Assembly: GCA_034664125.1 (NCBI GenBank)
Contig: JAXDIG010000005.1
Coordinates: forward strand, 1-64,000
Length of the DNA: 64,000 nt
Direction of reading: 5' to 3'
DNA from: JACVRW01 sp034664125
GTDB lineage: Bacteria > Actinomycetota > Thermoleophilia > Solirubrobacterales > Thermoleophilaceae
The notes beneath the pieces are model-generated. The model was not told where the DNA came from. It searched no databases and was given only the letters and a program-made list of their open reading frames with translations. How positions within the stretch are numbered: position 1 is the first letter of the stretch; each line of letters starts with the position of its first letter. This document shows positions 7,861 through 15,759 of this stretch, piece after piece. Made by a program: the position numbers and the translations under genes.

Positions 7861-8321
7861 GGGCCGCGGTGCTCACCGTGTCGAGCTCGCTGGCGGGCGG
7901 CCAGGGCGAGGACGTGTCGGGGCCGCGCCTGGCCGAGCTGTGCGCGGCGGCGGGGCTGGAAGTCGTGCGCGAGACGGTTTCGGACGATCGCGACGCGATC
8001 GCGGGCGTGCTGACGCGACTGGCCGACCAGGAGCAGGTGCGCTTCGTGTTCACCACCGGGGGTACCGGCCTGACGGTCGACGACGTGACGCCGGAGGCTA
8101 CGCGCGACGTGATCGACCGCGAGGCGCCCGGCTACGCGGAGGCGATCCGCGCCGACTCGCGCGACCACACGCCGCTGGGCCTGCTCACACGCGGAGTGTC
8201 GGGCGTGCGGGGCCGCACGCTGATCGTCAACTTCCCCGGCAACCCGAAGGCGATCGACCAGTCCTGGCCGATCGTCGCGCCCACTCTGGAGCACGCGGCC
8301 GCCACGCTCGAGCGGGACTAG
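7857..8321 (+). CDS. mog: molybdopterin adenylyltransferase (MogA/MoaB family)
   Basis: A 154-residue single-domain protein that adenylylates molybdopterin before metal insertion. Signature motifs FTTGGTGLTVDDVTPEAT and NFPGNPKA are present and intact. The start overlaps the moaC stop as ATGA, implying coupled translation. The tail overlaps the facing VOC gene by 4 nt. MoeA and a molybdate transporter are not in the window, so this is only part of the pathway. Confidence 0.88.
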   Translation: MRAAVLTVSSSLAGGQGEDVSGPRLAELCAAAGLEVVRETVSDDRDAIAGVLTRLADQEQVRFVFTTGGTGLTVDDVTPEATRDVIDREAPGYAEAIRADSRDHTPLGLLTRGVSGVRGRTLIVNFPGNPKAIDQSWPIVAPTLEHAAATLERD

Positions 8322-8758
8322 CCGAGGCCCCTCTCGCGCAGCTCCTCGAGCGCCTCAGGCGACTTCTCGAGGTCGTCCAGGTCCATGCCGGCGAGCACCG
8401 AGGGCGTCTTCGAGAACTGCACGTCCGAGTACTGGATCACCTGGACGCGGTTGCCCCAGGGATCGCGGAAGTCGACTCCCGGCCCGCCGAGCAGCTCGGC
8501 CCCGGCCTCTTCGGCGAGGCCCCGGGCGCGCTCGCGGTCGTCCACCACCAGCCCGAAGTGGCGGCCGCCGTCCGGCGCCTGCGTGCGGCCCTCGGCGAGC
8601 ACGAGGAACTGGTCGCCCATGTCCAGGAACGCCATGCGCCCGGCCCGGCCGCGCAGCTCGAAGTCGAACACGCGCCCGTAGAAGTCGAGCGCCTGCTCGA
8701 CGTCGTCGACCTCCAGGACGACGTGGTTGATCCCGACGAGTCGCGCCCGCTCGGCCAT
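8318..8758 (-). CDS. VOC superfamily protein (glyoxalase/dioxygenase fold)
   Basis: A 146-residue vicinal-oxygen-chelate protein. The two beta-alpha-beta-beta-beta halves are recognisable: GINHVVLEVDDVEQALDFY, a central GGRHFGLVVDD, and DPWGNRVQVIQYSD at the end. Metal ligands expected in the fold (His in INHVV, His in RHFG, and Glu or Gln late) are partly visible. The reaction cannot be assigned; such proteins include glyoxalases, extradiol dioxygenases and resistance proteins. A TAGGCT hexamer lies 7 nt before the ATG. Confidence 0.8.
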   Translation of the reverse strand: MAERARLVGINHVVLEVDDVEQALDFYGRVFDFELRGRAGRMAFLDMGDQFLVLAEGRTQAPDGGRHFGLVVDDRERARGLAEEAGAELLGGPGVDFRDPWGNRVQVIQYSDVQFSKTPSVLAGMDLDDLEKSPEALEELRERGLG

Positions 8759-8765
8759 GGCGGTG

Positions 8766-8771
8766 AGCCTA
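8766..8771 (-). promoter_or_regulatory. -10 element for a leaderless transcript (VOC protein)
   Basis: TAGGCT on the minus strand ends 7 nt before the ATG at 8758. The same hexamer serves ccmA on the opposite strand at 8973. Confidence 0.5.
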
Positions 8772-8832
8772 CCCGCGTCGGCTCACCGAGCGAACGACAG
8801 CAACAATGGGCGGCCCGAATCGCCTCGGGCGA

Positions 8833-8885
8833 GGGGGGTGGGCCCCGAACGTCAGACATAGCCCCCACTTCGGGGCCCACCCCCG
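8833..8885. repeat. nested palindromic intergenic element, copy B
   Basis: Arms GGGGGGTGGGCCCCG (8833-8847) and CGGGGCCCACCCCCG (8871-8885) pair at all but the outermost position around a loop that starts AACGTCAGACAT, as in copy A. Flanks resemble copy A (AGCAACAATGGGCGGCC before it, AGCGGCCAACGACGGC after it) but do not form a clean outer stem. It fills the gap between the divergent VOC gene and ccmA. Confidence 0.8.
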
Positions 8886-8972
8886 CCGGGAGCGGCCAAC
8901 GACGGCGGCAAGCAACCTTTGTCGCCGCTGTATACGCCGGGGCCCAAATGCGGCCGGCGGCAGCGCCACCCA

Positions 8973-8978
8973 TAGGCT
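8973..8978 (+). promoter_or_regulatory. -10 element for a leaderless transcript (ccmA)
   Basis: TAGGCT lies 7 nt before the GTG at 8986. Confidence 0.5.
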
Positions 8979-8985
8979 TCCCCGC

Positions 8986-9633
8986 GTGGCGGCGATCGAG
9001 CTCGACGGCCTCGAGCGGCGGTTCGGCGAGCGCGTCGCGCTCGCCGGCGTCTCCGCGCGCGTGGAGGTCGGTCAGACGCTGGCCGTGCTGGGCGGCAACG
9101 GGGCCGGCAAGACGACTCTGCTGCGTGTGCTGGCCGGATTGCTGCGCCCGCACGGCGGCCGCGCGCGCGTCCTCGACGCCGAGCTGCCCGCCGAGCGCTG
9201 GAAGCTGCCCGGCCGCGTCGGCTACCTCGGCCACGACCCGCTGCTCTACCGCGACCTCAGCGGCCGCGAGAACCTGCGCTACCACGCCCGGCTGCACCGA
9301 GTGCCCGAGGAGCGCGTGGCCACCGTGCTCCGGCAGGTGGGCATGGAGAGGCGCGCCGACGATCCGGTCAGGGAGCTGTCGCGTGGCATGGTCCAACGCG
9401 TCGCCGCCGCGCGGGCCGTGCTGCACGAACCGCCGCTGCTGCTGCTCGACGAGCCGCGCGCGAACCTCGACCCGGCCGCCGCCGAGCTGCTCGAGCCCCT
9501 GATCGGCCGCGCGTCCGGCCGGACGCGCGTGCTGGTCAGCCATGACGTGCGCGGCGCTCTCGCCGAGGCCGACACGGTGCTGCGGCTGCGGCGCGGACGC
9601 CCGGTCGGCGAGGACGAGGAGCTGTACCGGTGA
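8986..9633 (+). CDS. ccmA: haem exporter ATP-binding protein CcmA
   Basis: ATPase of the CcmABCD complex that releases haem-loaded CcmE during System I cytochrome c maturation. Walker A is GGNGAGKTT; the signature is LSRGMVQRV in place of LSGGQ, as often in CcmA; Walker B is LLLLDEP. The protein is 215 residues, normal for CcmA. The GTG at 8986 starts directly at the beta-strand AAIELDGLERRFG, and a TAGGCT hexamer lies 7 nt upstream. It overlaps ccmB by 4 nt and heads a ccmABCD-hemA-hemC chain. Confidence 0.88.
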   Translation: MAAIELDGLERRFGERVALAGVSARVEVGQTLAVLGGNGAGKTTLLRVLAGLLRPHGGRARVLDAELPAERWKLPGRVGYLGHDPLLYRDLSGRENLRYHARLHRVPEERVATVLRQVGMERRADDPVRELSRGMVQRVAAARAVLHEPPLLLLDEPRANLDPAAAELLEPLIGRASGRTRVLVSHDVRGALAEADTVLRLRRGRPVGEDEELYR

Positions 9634-10304
9634 TCCGCGCGGCCACCGTGATCCTGCGCAAGGACCTCCTGCTGGAGTGGCGCACCAGGGAGGCGGTGCC
9701 GGCCATGACGCTGTTCACGATCACCGTCTACGTGCTGTTCCACTTCGGGCTCGACCGCGACTCGCTGGACGGCGCGCTGGCCTCCGGGGTGCTGTGGGTC
9801 ACGCTGCTGCTGGCGGCGGTGATCGGCGTGACCCGCCTGTTCGCCGCGGAACGCGAGCAGGGCGGGATCGACGCGCTGCTGCTGGCCCCGGTGGACCGCA
9901 CGGCGCTGTTTCTGTCCAAGGCCAGCGCCCTGTTCCTGTTCCTGGTGGCGGTCGAGGTGGTGGCGGTGCCGGCCTTCGACCTGCTGCTGCTCGGCCCCGG
10001 CCTCGGCGGCACCCTGCCCGAGCTGCCCGCGATCCTGCTGCTGGGCAACCTCGGCATCGCCGCGGTGGGCGCGCTGGTGGCGGCGCTCGCCGCGGAAACG
10101 AGGACGCGCGAGCTGATCGTGCCGCTGCTCCTGCTCCCCCTGCTGGTCCCGCTGCTGATCTCCTGCGCCCAGGCGACCGAGCCTCTGCTGCGCTCAGACC
10201 AGGGCCCGGAGGACCTGGGGCGCTGGCTGGGGCTGCTCACGCTTTACGATGTGGTGTTCGTGCTTGTCTCGGTAGCCGTCTTCGACTTCCTGCTCGAGGA
10301 CTGA
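9630..10304 (+). CDS. ccmB: haem exporter membrane protein CcmB
   Basis: Integral membrane subunit of 224 residues with about six hydrophobic segments. The start RAATVILRKDLLLEWRTREAV and FAAEREQGGIDALLLAPVDR match the CcmB pattern (a short amphipathic lead, then the first helix). GTG start overlapping the ccmA stop (GTGA). Its place between ccmA and ccmC supports the call. Confidence 0.87.
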   Translation: MIRAATVILRKDLLLEWRTREAVPAMTLFTITVYVLFHFGLDRDSLDGALASGVLWVTLLLAAVIGVTRLFAAEREQGGIDALLLAPVDRTALFLSKASALFLFLVAVEVVAVPAFDLLLLGPGLGGTLPELPAILLLGNLGIAAVGALVAALAAETRTRELIVPLLLLPLLVPLLISCAQATEPLLRSDQGPEDLGRWLGLLTLYDVVFVLVSVAVFDFLLED

Positions 10305-11002
10305 TGTATTCGAAGGGCCTCGTCCCCCTGGCAGCAGCCACCGTCGTGGTAGTCACGGCGGCGCTGGCGCTCGTCTTCTTCTACGCCCCGCTCGACGCCG
10401 ACCAGGGCTTCGTCCAGAAGATCTTCTACATCCACGTGCCGATGGCGATCGTGGCGCTGGGCGGCTTCGTGGCCGGGGGCGTGTTCGCGATCCGCCACCT
10501 GCGCTCGGGCGACCCGTCCTGGGACCTGCGCTCGTACGTCGCGATCCACCTGTCGATCATCCTCGGGCTGGGCGTGCTCGTGACCGGCGCGATCTGGGCC
10601 AAGGCCTCGTGGGGCCACTGGTGGGTTTGGGACGAGCCCGTCCTAGTGTCCTTCCTGGTCGTGTTCCTCCTCTACTGCGTCTACTTCCCGCTGCGCTTCT
10701 CGATCGAGGACCCCGAGCGCCAGGCGCGCTACTCGTCGGTGTTCGCCATCGCCGCCGGCGCCTTCGTGCCGCTCAACTTCACCGCGGTGCGGCTGGCCGA
10801 GGCATACACGCACCCGCGCGTGCTGTCGCAGACGGGCGGCAGCCTGCCCGGCGAGATGCGCCTCACCTTCCTGGTGTCGCTGGTAGGCATGACGCTGCTG
10901 TTCGTGACGCTCTGGAAGCTCGAGCTGACGGCCAAGCACGCGGCGCTGCAGCTGAAGAGGCTGCGCCGGCGGCGGCTCGAGCGCGAGGCGGTGGCGGCGT
11001 GA
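10304..11002 (+). CDS. ccmC: cytochrome c biogenesis protein CcmC
   Basis: Haem-handling membrane protein of 232 residues and six predicted helices that attaches haem to CcmE. The tryptophan-rich loop WGHWWVWDEP (about residues 103-112) is the family signature, and HVPMA (about 45) and HLS (about 83) carry candidate haem-ligand histidines. The ATG overlaps the ccmB stop by 1 nt (TGATG) and its stop overlaps the next ATG. CcmE, CcmF and CcmH are not in the window. Confidence 0.9.
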   Translation: MYSKGLVPLAAATVVVVTAALALVFFYAPLDADQGFVQKIFYIHVPMAIVALGGFVAGGVFAIRHLRSGDPSWDLRSYVAIHLSIILGLGVLVTGAIWAKASWGHWWVWDEPVLVSFLVVFLLYCVYFPLRFSIEDPERQARYSSVFAIAAGAFVPLNFTAVRLAEAYTHPRVLSQTGGSLPGEMRLTFLVSLVGMTLLFVTLWKLELTAKHAALQLKRLRRRRLEREAVAA

Positions 11003-11166
11003 TGTGGCTCGCGGCACCGGCCCTCCCGCTCGACGAGGCCGGCAAGTACGTCGCGGGCGCCTACGTGGTGTTCCTCGCGCTGATCCTGATCTACGTCGCG
11101 ATCATGGCGGCCAAGCTGGCCCGCATCGACCGCGAGCTGACCGAGCTCGCCGAGGAGGACCAGTGA
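11002..11166 (+). CDS. ccmD: CcmD-like small membrane protein
   Basis: A 54-residue protein with one membrane helix (YVAGAYVVFLALILIYVAIM) followed by a charged tail (AKLARIDRELTEL), the layout of CcmD, which helps release CcmE from CcmABC. Sequence conservation in CcmD is low, so the call rests on size, topology and position right after ccmC. It starts in the ccmC stop (TGATG) and overlaps hemA by 4 nt. Confidence 0.75.
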   Translation: MWLAAPALPLDEAGKYVAGAYVVFLALILIYVAIMAAKLARIDRELTELAEEDQ

Positions 11167-12488
11167 CCAGCGAGCTGCTCGCGCTCGGCGCCTCGCACAA
11201 GACCGCGCCGCTGCCGCTGCGCGAGAAGCTGGCGCTGCCCGCCGGGCGAGCCGCGCGGGTGCTCGGCGAGCTGACCGATCACGACGGCATCCACGAGGCG
11301 GTGGCGCTGTTCACCTGCAACCGCACCGAGCTCTACCTGGTCACGAACGACGCCCTGGAGGCCGAGAACGCCACGCTGGCGATCCTGTCCCGGCAGGCCG
11401 AGCTGCGCCCGACCGAGCTGATCGGCTCGCTCTACTCCCTGCGCGGCCGCGAGGCCGTCGAGCATCTCTTCTCGGTCACGGCGGGACTCGACTCGATGAT
11501 CGTCGGCGAGGCGGAGATCCAGGGCCAGGTGAAGCGCGCGTACGAGATGGCGCTGGTCGAGGGCGTGAGCGGCCCGGTGTCCAACCGGCTGTTCCGGGAC
11601 GCGCTCGCTGCCGGCAAGCGGGCCCGCTCGGAAACCGGGGTGGCGCGCTCCAACGTGTCGATCTCCACCGTCGCGGTGCAGCTGGCGTCCGACTTCCTCG
11701 GCGAGCTGGCCGACCGCCGCGTGCTGGTGATCGGCGCCGGCGAGAACGCCGAGCTGACCGCCCGGGCGCTGCGCGACCGCGGCGTGCAGACGCTGTTCGT
11801 GGCCAACCGCCGCTACGACCGCGCCCTGGGGCTGGCACAGCGCTTCGGCGGGCGGGCAGTGACCTTCGAGGACATGCCGCGCGAGCTCGAGGCCGCCGAC
11901 ATCGTGGTCACCTCGACCGGGGCGCCGCACCAGATCGTGGGTCGCGAGGAGCTGGAGTTCGTGGCCGCGTCGCGCATGGGCCGGCCGCTGGTGCTGATCG
12001 ACCTCGCCGTGCCGCGCGACATCGAGCCGAGCGTGCGCAGCTGTCCGGGCATCGCGCTCTACGACATGGACGACCTGCAGCGCGCGGTTGCGCGCAACCT
12101 CGACGCCCGCGTGGCGGAGGCCGAGGAGGCGCTGGCGCTCGTGCGCGAGGAGGTCGAGCGCTTCGAGGGCTGGATCGCCAGCCTGGACGTGGTGCCCACG
12201 ATCTCGGCGCTGCGCCAGCGCGCTGACCAGGTGGTCCGGCAGGTGCTCGCCGAGAACGAGTCGCGCTGGGAGTCGCCGTCCGAGGCCGACCGCGAGCGCG
12301 TCGAGGTGATGGCGCGGGCGATCGCCTCCCGGCTCCTGCACGAGCCGACCGTGCGCCTCAAGGAGCGCGGCTCATACGACTACCTGCACACGCTGCGCGA
12401 GCTGTTCGGGCTCGATCCGGCCCCCGCCGAGGAAACTCCCGCCGCGGAGGTCACGCGGCTGGACACGCGCCGCCGCCCGGCGGGATGA
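11163..12488 (+). CDS. hemA: glutamyl-tRNA reductase
   Basis: First committed enzyme of C5-pathway tetrapyrrole synthesis, reducing glutamyl-tRNA to glutamate-1-semialdehyde. Family motifs are GASHKTAPLPLREKLAL, TCNRTELY with the catalytic Cys (about residue 50), LDSMIVGEAEIQGQVK, and VLVIGAGENAELTARAL for NADPH. The C-terminal dimerisation helices follow. GTG at 11163 overlaps ccmD by 4 nt, and the 3' end overlaps hemC by 4 nt, so haem synthesis and haem delivery are transcriptionally linked here. Confidence 0.95.
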   Translation: MTSELLALGASHKTAPLPLREKLALPAGRAARVLGELTDHDGIHEAVALFTCNRTELYLVTNDALEAENATLAILSRQAELRPTELIGSLYSLRGREAVEHLFSVTAGLDSMIVGEAEIQGQVKRAYEMALVEGVSGPVSNRLFRDALAAGKRARSETGVARSNVSISTVAVQLASDFLGELADRRVLVIGAGENAELTARALRDRGVQTLFVANRRYDRALGLAQRFGGRAVTFEDMPRELEAADIVVTSTGAPHQIVGREELEFVAASRMGRPLVLIDLAVPRDIEPSVRSCPGIALYDMDDLQRAVARNLDARVAEAEEALALVREEVERFEGWIASLDVVPTISALRQRADQVVRQVLAENESRWESPSEADRERVEVMARAIASRLLHEPTVRLKERGSYDYLHTLRELFGLDPAPAEETPAAEVTRLDTRRRPAG

Positions 12489-13405
12489 GTGCATCGGTGC
12501 GCAGCCGGCCGAGCCGGCTGCTGCCGCTAAGGCTTGGCACGCGCGGCAGCGCCCTGGCGCTGGCACAAGCCCGGTGGGTCGCCGAGCGCCTGGCCGGCGA
12601 AACCGAGCTGGTCACGATCACCACGTCCGGCGATCGCGGCTCGCGGGACGACAAGTCGCGCTTCGTGAAGGAGATCGAGGAGGCGCTGCTGGGGGGCGAA
12701 CTGGATTTGGCGGTGCACTCGGCCAAGGACGTGCCCGGCGAGCTGCCCGCCGGCCTCTCGATCGTCGGCGTGCCCGAGCGGGCCGACCCCCACGACGCGC
12801 TCTGCGGCGCCGACTCGCTCGACGATCTCGACGCGGGCGCGGTGGTGGGCACCGCCAGCGTGCGCCGGCGCGCGCAGCTGCTGGCGCTGCGTCCCGACCT
12901 CGAGGTGCGCGACCTGCGCGGCAACGTCGACACCCGGCTGCGCCGGCTCGCCGACGGCGACTACGACGCGATAGTGGTCGCGCGCGCCGGCCTGGAGCGC
13001 CTCGGCCGCGCCGGCGAGGGCAAGGCGCTGCGGGCGCTGGTTCCCGCTCCGGGTCAGGGCTGCCTCGCCCTGGAGGCGCGCGGCGACGACGAGCGCGTGG
13101 CCGCCGCGGCCGCCGAGCTGACCGAGCGGCACGCCCTCGTAGCGCTGACCGCCGAGCGCGCGCTGGTGACCGCGCTGGACGCCACCTGCAACACGCCGAT
13201 CGGCGCCTTCGCCGACCGGCGCGACGGCGCCCTCGTGCTCAGCGCGTTCGTGGGGCTGCCGGACGGCTCCCACTGGATCCGCGACGAGCTGGCCGGCGAT
13301 GCCGGCGAGCCGGCGGCCCTGGGCCGCGGCGTGGCCGAGCGGCTCGAGGCCGCCGGGGCCCGCGAGCTGCTCGAGCAGGCGGAGCGGGCGGCACAGCCGC
13401 AGTAG
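12485..13405 (+). CDS. hemC: porphobilinogen deaminase (hydroxymethylbilane synthase)
   Basis: Joins four porphobilinogens into hydroxymethylbilane. Motifs include LRLGTRGSALALAQARWVAE, AVHSAKDVPGELPAGL with the catalytic Asp region, TASVRRRAQLLALRPDL and DLRGNVDTRL. The Cys carrying the dipyrromethane cofactor is in ATCNTPIGAFAD (about residue 236). 306 residues is the usual length. It overlaps hemA by 4 nt. The next haem gene, cobA-hemD, is 14.8 kb away beyond the polysaccharide locus. Confidence 0.95.
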   Translation: MSASVRSRPSRLLPLRLGTRGSALALAQARWVAERLAGETELVTITTSGDRGSRDDKSRFVKEIEEALLGGELDLAVHSAKDVPGELPAGLSIVGVPERADPHDALCGADSLDDLDAGAVVGTASVRRRAQLLALRPDLEVRDLRGNVDTRLRRLADGDYDAIVVARAGLERLGRAGEGKALRALVPAPGQGCLALEARGDDERVAAAAAELTERHALVALTAERALVTALDATCNTPIGAFADRRDGALVLSAFVGLPDGSHWIRDELAGDAGEPAALGRGVAERLEAAGARELLEQAERAAQPQ

Positions 13406-13420
13406 ACGTACGCTGAGCCG

Positions 13421-14593
13421 ATGATGACCCCAGGAGGGCGCCAGACCGTGTGCGCCTGCATCATCGCCCGGGACGAGGAGGAGCGGCTGCCGGCGGCGCT
13501 CGCCAGCGTCGCCTTCTGCGACGACGTGGTCGTCGTGGACTCGGGCTCCCGCGACCGCACCGTCGAGCTGGCCCGCGCGGCCGGTGCACGGGTGACCGAG
13601 CACCCGTGGCGCGGCTTCGGCGCTCAGCGCAACGTCGCCATCGACAGCGCCGCCACCGACTGGATCCTCGAGGTGGACGCCGACGAGCGCGTCACCCCGG
13701 CGCTGCGCGCGGAGATCGAGGCCTTCCTGGCCGACGTGCCTGACGGCGTGGACATCTGCGGCGTGCCCTGCCGCGACGTGTTCGTCGGCGGGCGGCTCGG
13801 CCCCTCATCGAAGTACCCCAAGTACCGTCTGCGGCTGTTCCGGCGAGGCGTCTACCGCCACGACGAGGACCTGGCCGTGCATGAGGGGCTGTGGGCGTTC
13901 GGCCGCACGTGGGCGTTCGAGGGCGATCTCGAGCACGTGCTCGCGGACAGCCTCCCGGAGGCGATCCGCGACGCCGCTGCCTACGCGCGACTGGAGGCCG
14001 GCCAGCTGAGCGGCCCGATCTCCGCGAGCGCACGGGTGCGCGGCGTCGCCGTCCGGCCGTTGGCCAAGTTCGGCTACCGGCTGGCGGTGGACGGCGGCTG
14101 GCGCGACGGCTGGCGCGGCCTCGCCAAGGTCGCGCTCGACTGCTGGGCCGACGCGCTCGTGTGGGTGCTCGCGCGGGGCGACGGCTCCGCCGAGCCGGCG
14201 CCCAGCCATTACAGCCAGGAGCGGGTGCGCCGCGGCCCCGTGCGGCTGGTGGCGATCGCCTCGGGCTTCGAGAGCACCATCCGGGCGGACCGCTGGCTGA
14301 TGGGCGCGCAGGCCGCCGGCGCCGACGTGGCCCTCGTCACCGACCACCCGCCGGACGCCGGCCGCGGACCCCTGCGCGTGCGCGAGGTCGAGCGCATGAC
14401 GCCGCTGCGGCTGATCAGGGCGCTCGACGCCGAGGTCCAGCTGCGTGGCGTCGACGCCTTCGTTCCCTGCGGCCGGCGCGAGCGGCGGCTGGCGCGGATG
14501 CTCCCCACCGAGCTGCGCGCGCCGTTCGGCCCGCTCGATCCCGACACCGACCCGGCCGAGGCGGAGCGCCTGGTGCGGGCGGCCACCCGGTGA
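13421..14593 (+). CDS. family 2 glycosyltransferase with extra C-terminal domain
   Basis: Inverting GT-A glycosyltransferase resembling LPS-core WaaE-type enzymes. The N-terminal 250 residues hold CACIIARDEEERLPAAL, VVVDSGSRDRTVELA (nucleotide binding) and ILEVDADERVTPAL (the DxD metal motif as DAD). From about residue 275 a separate segment of about 110 residues (RLVAIASGFESTIRADRWLM, then FVPCGRRERRLARML) has no recognised function; it looks like an alpha/beta domain. First gene of the polysaccharide locus, 15 nt after hemC. TACGCT lies 6 nt upstream of the first of two adjacent ATGs. Overlaps the next gene by 4 nt. Confidence 0.85.
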   Translation: MMTPGGRQTVCACIIARDEEERLPAALASVAFCDDVVVVDSGSRDRTVELARAAGARVTEHPWRGFGAQRNVAIDSAATDWILEVDADERVTPALRAEIEAFLADVPDGVDICGVPCRDVFVGGRLGPSSKYPKYRLRLFRRGVYRHDEDLAVHEGLWAFGRTWAFEGDLEHVLADSLPEAIRDAAAYARLEAGQLSGPISASARVRGVAVRPLAKFGYRLAVDGGWRDGWRGLAKVALDCWADALVWVLARGDGSAEPAPSHYSQERVRRGPVRLVAIASGFESTIRADRWLMGAQAAGADVALVTDHPPDAGRGPLRVREVERMTPLRLIRALDAEVQLRGVDAFVPCGRRERRLARMLPTELRAPFGPLDPDTDPAEAERLVRAATR

Positions 14594-15759
14594 CGCTCGA
14601 GGGGCGCGACATCGTGTGCCTGGGCTTCGGCGAGTGGGACGCCGAGCTCTGGACCAACCAGCAGCACCTGATGGCGCGCCTGGCGCGGCGCAACCGCGTG
14701 CTGTTCCTGGAGTCGCTCGGGCTGCGCCAACCGCGGCTGGCAGGCCCCGACCTGCGCCGGATGGCGCGCCGGGTGGAGCGCGCGGCGGCGGGCGCGCGGT
14801 CGGTGGACGGCCTGCACGTGCTGTCGCCGCTCGTGATCCCGGTCCACGGCCGGCCGCGCATCAACGCCCTGAACGTGCGGCTGCTCCGCGCGCAGGTGGG
14901 ACGGGCCGCCCGGGCCGTGGGACTGGAGCGGCCACTGCTGTGGAGCTACGTGCCGCAGGCGGAGTGGCTCGTAGAGACGCTCCAGCCGTCGGCGATCGTC
15001 TACCACTGCGTGGACGACATCGCCGCCCAGAAGGGTGTCCAAGCGGCCGCCTTTCGCATCGCCGAGGCGCGCTTCGCCGCCCGCGCCGACCTCGTGCTCG
15101 CCTCGGCGCCGGCGCTTGCCGAGCGCATGCGCGCGCTCAACGATCGGGTCTTCTACACGCCCAACGTGGCGGACACCGAGCGCTTCGCCACCGCGCTCCA
15201 GGACGGCCCGACGGACCCGGGGCTGGCGGCGCTGCCCCGCCCGCGGATCGTCTTCACCGGCGCGGTGGTGGCCACGAAGCTCGACCTCGACCTGCTCGAG
15301 GGCGTGGCACGCGCGCGCCCGGGCTGGTCGATCGCGCTGGTCGGGCCGGTGGGCGCGGGCGACCCGCGCACCGACGTGTCGGTGCTGAAGCGACTGCCCA
15401 ACGTGCACCTGCTCGGATGGCGGCCCTACGCCGCCCTGCCCGAGGTGCTGCGCGGCGCGGACGCGGCGCTCGTCCCCTACGCGATCAACGAGCTCACCCG
15501 CTCCGTGTTCCCGATGAAGGTCTACGAGTACCTGGCCGCCGGGCTGCCGGTGGTGACCACCCCGCTCCCGGCCCTGGACGGGATCGCCGGAATTGAGGTC
15601 GCCGCCGACGTCCCGGCCACGGTGGCGGCCGTGGAGCGTGCCCTGGCCGGCGACGGTCCCGACGCCCGGCGCGAGCGTTCCGCCGCGGCGCGCGGCCACT
15701 CCTGGGAGGCGCGGCTCGCCGAAATCGACTCCTATCTCTCTGGTGCCGGCCGTGCGTGA
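14590..15759 (+). CDS. glycosyltransferase, GT-B fold (GT4-like)
   Basis: 389-residue retaining-type glycosyltransferase. The N-terminal half begins IVCLGFGEWDAELWTNQQHL and includes SAIVYHCVDDIAAQKG, as in TuaH/GumK-like proteins. The C-terminal half has PRIVFTGAVVATKLDLDLLE, NVHLLGWRPYAALPEVLRGA and the acceptor loop VFPMKVYEYLAAGLPVVTT with the conserved Glu. GTG start overlapping the previous stop (GTGA). The sugar donor is unknown. Confidence 0.85.
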   Translation: MTLEGRDIVCLGFGEWDAELWTNQQHLMARLARRNRVLFLESLGLRQPRLAGPDLRRMARRVERAAAGARSVDGLHVLSPLVIPVHGRPRINALNVRLLRAQVGRAARAVGLERPLLWSYVPQAEWLVETLQPSAIVYHCVDDIAAQKGVQAAAFRIAEARFAARADLVLASAPALAERMRALNDRVFYTPNVADTERFATALQDGPTDPGLAALPRPRIVFTGAVVATKLDLDLLEGVARARPGWSIALVGPVGAGDPRTDVSVLKRLPNVHLLGWRPYAALPEVLRGADAALVPYAINELTRSVFPMKVYEYLAAGLPVVTTPLPALDGIAGIEVAADVPATVAAVERALAGDGPDARRERSAAARGHSWEARLAEIDSYLSGAGRA

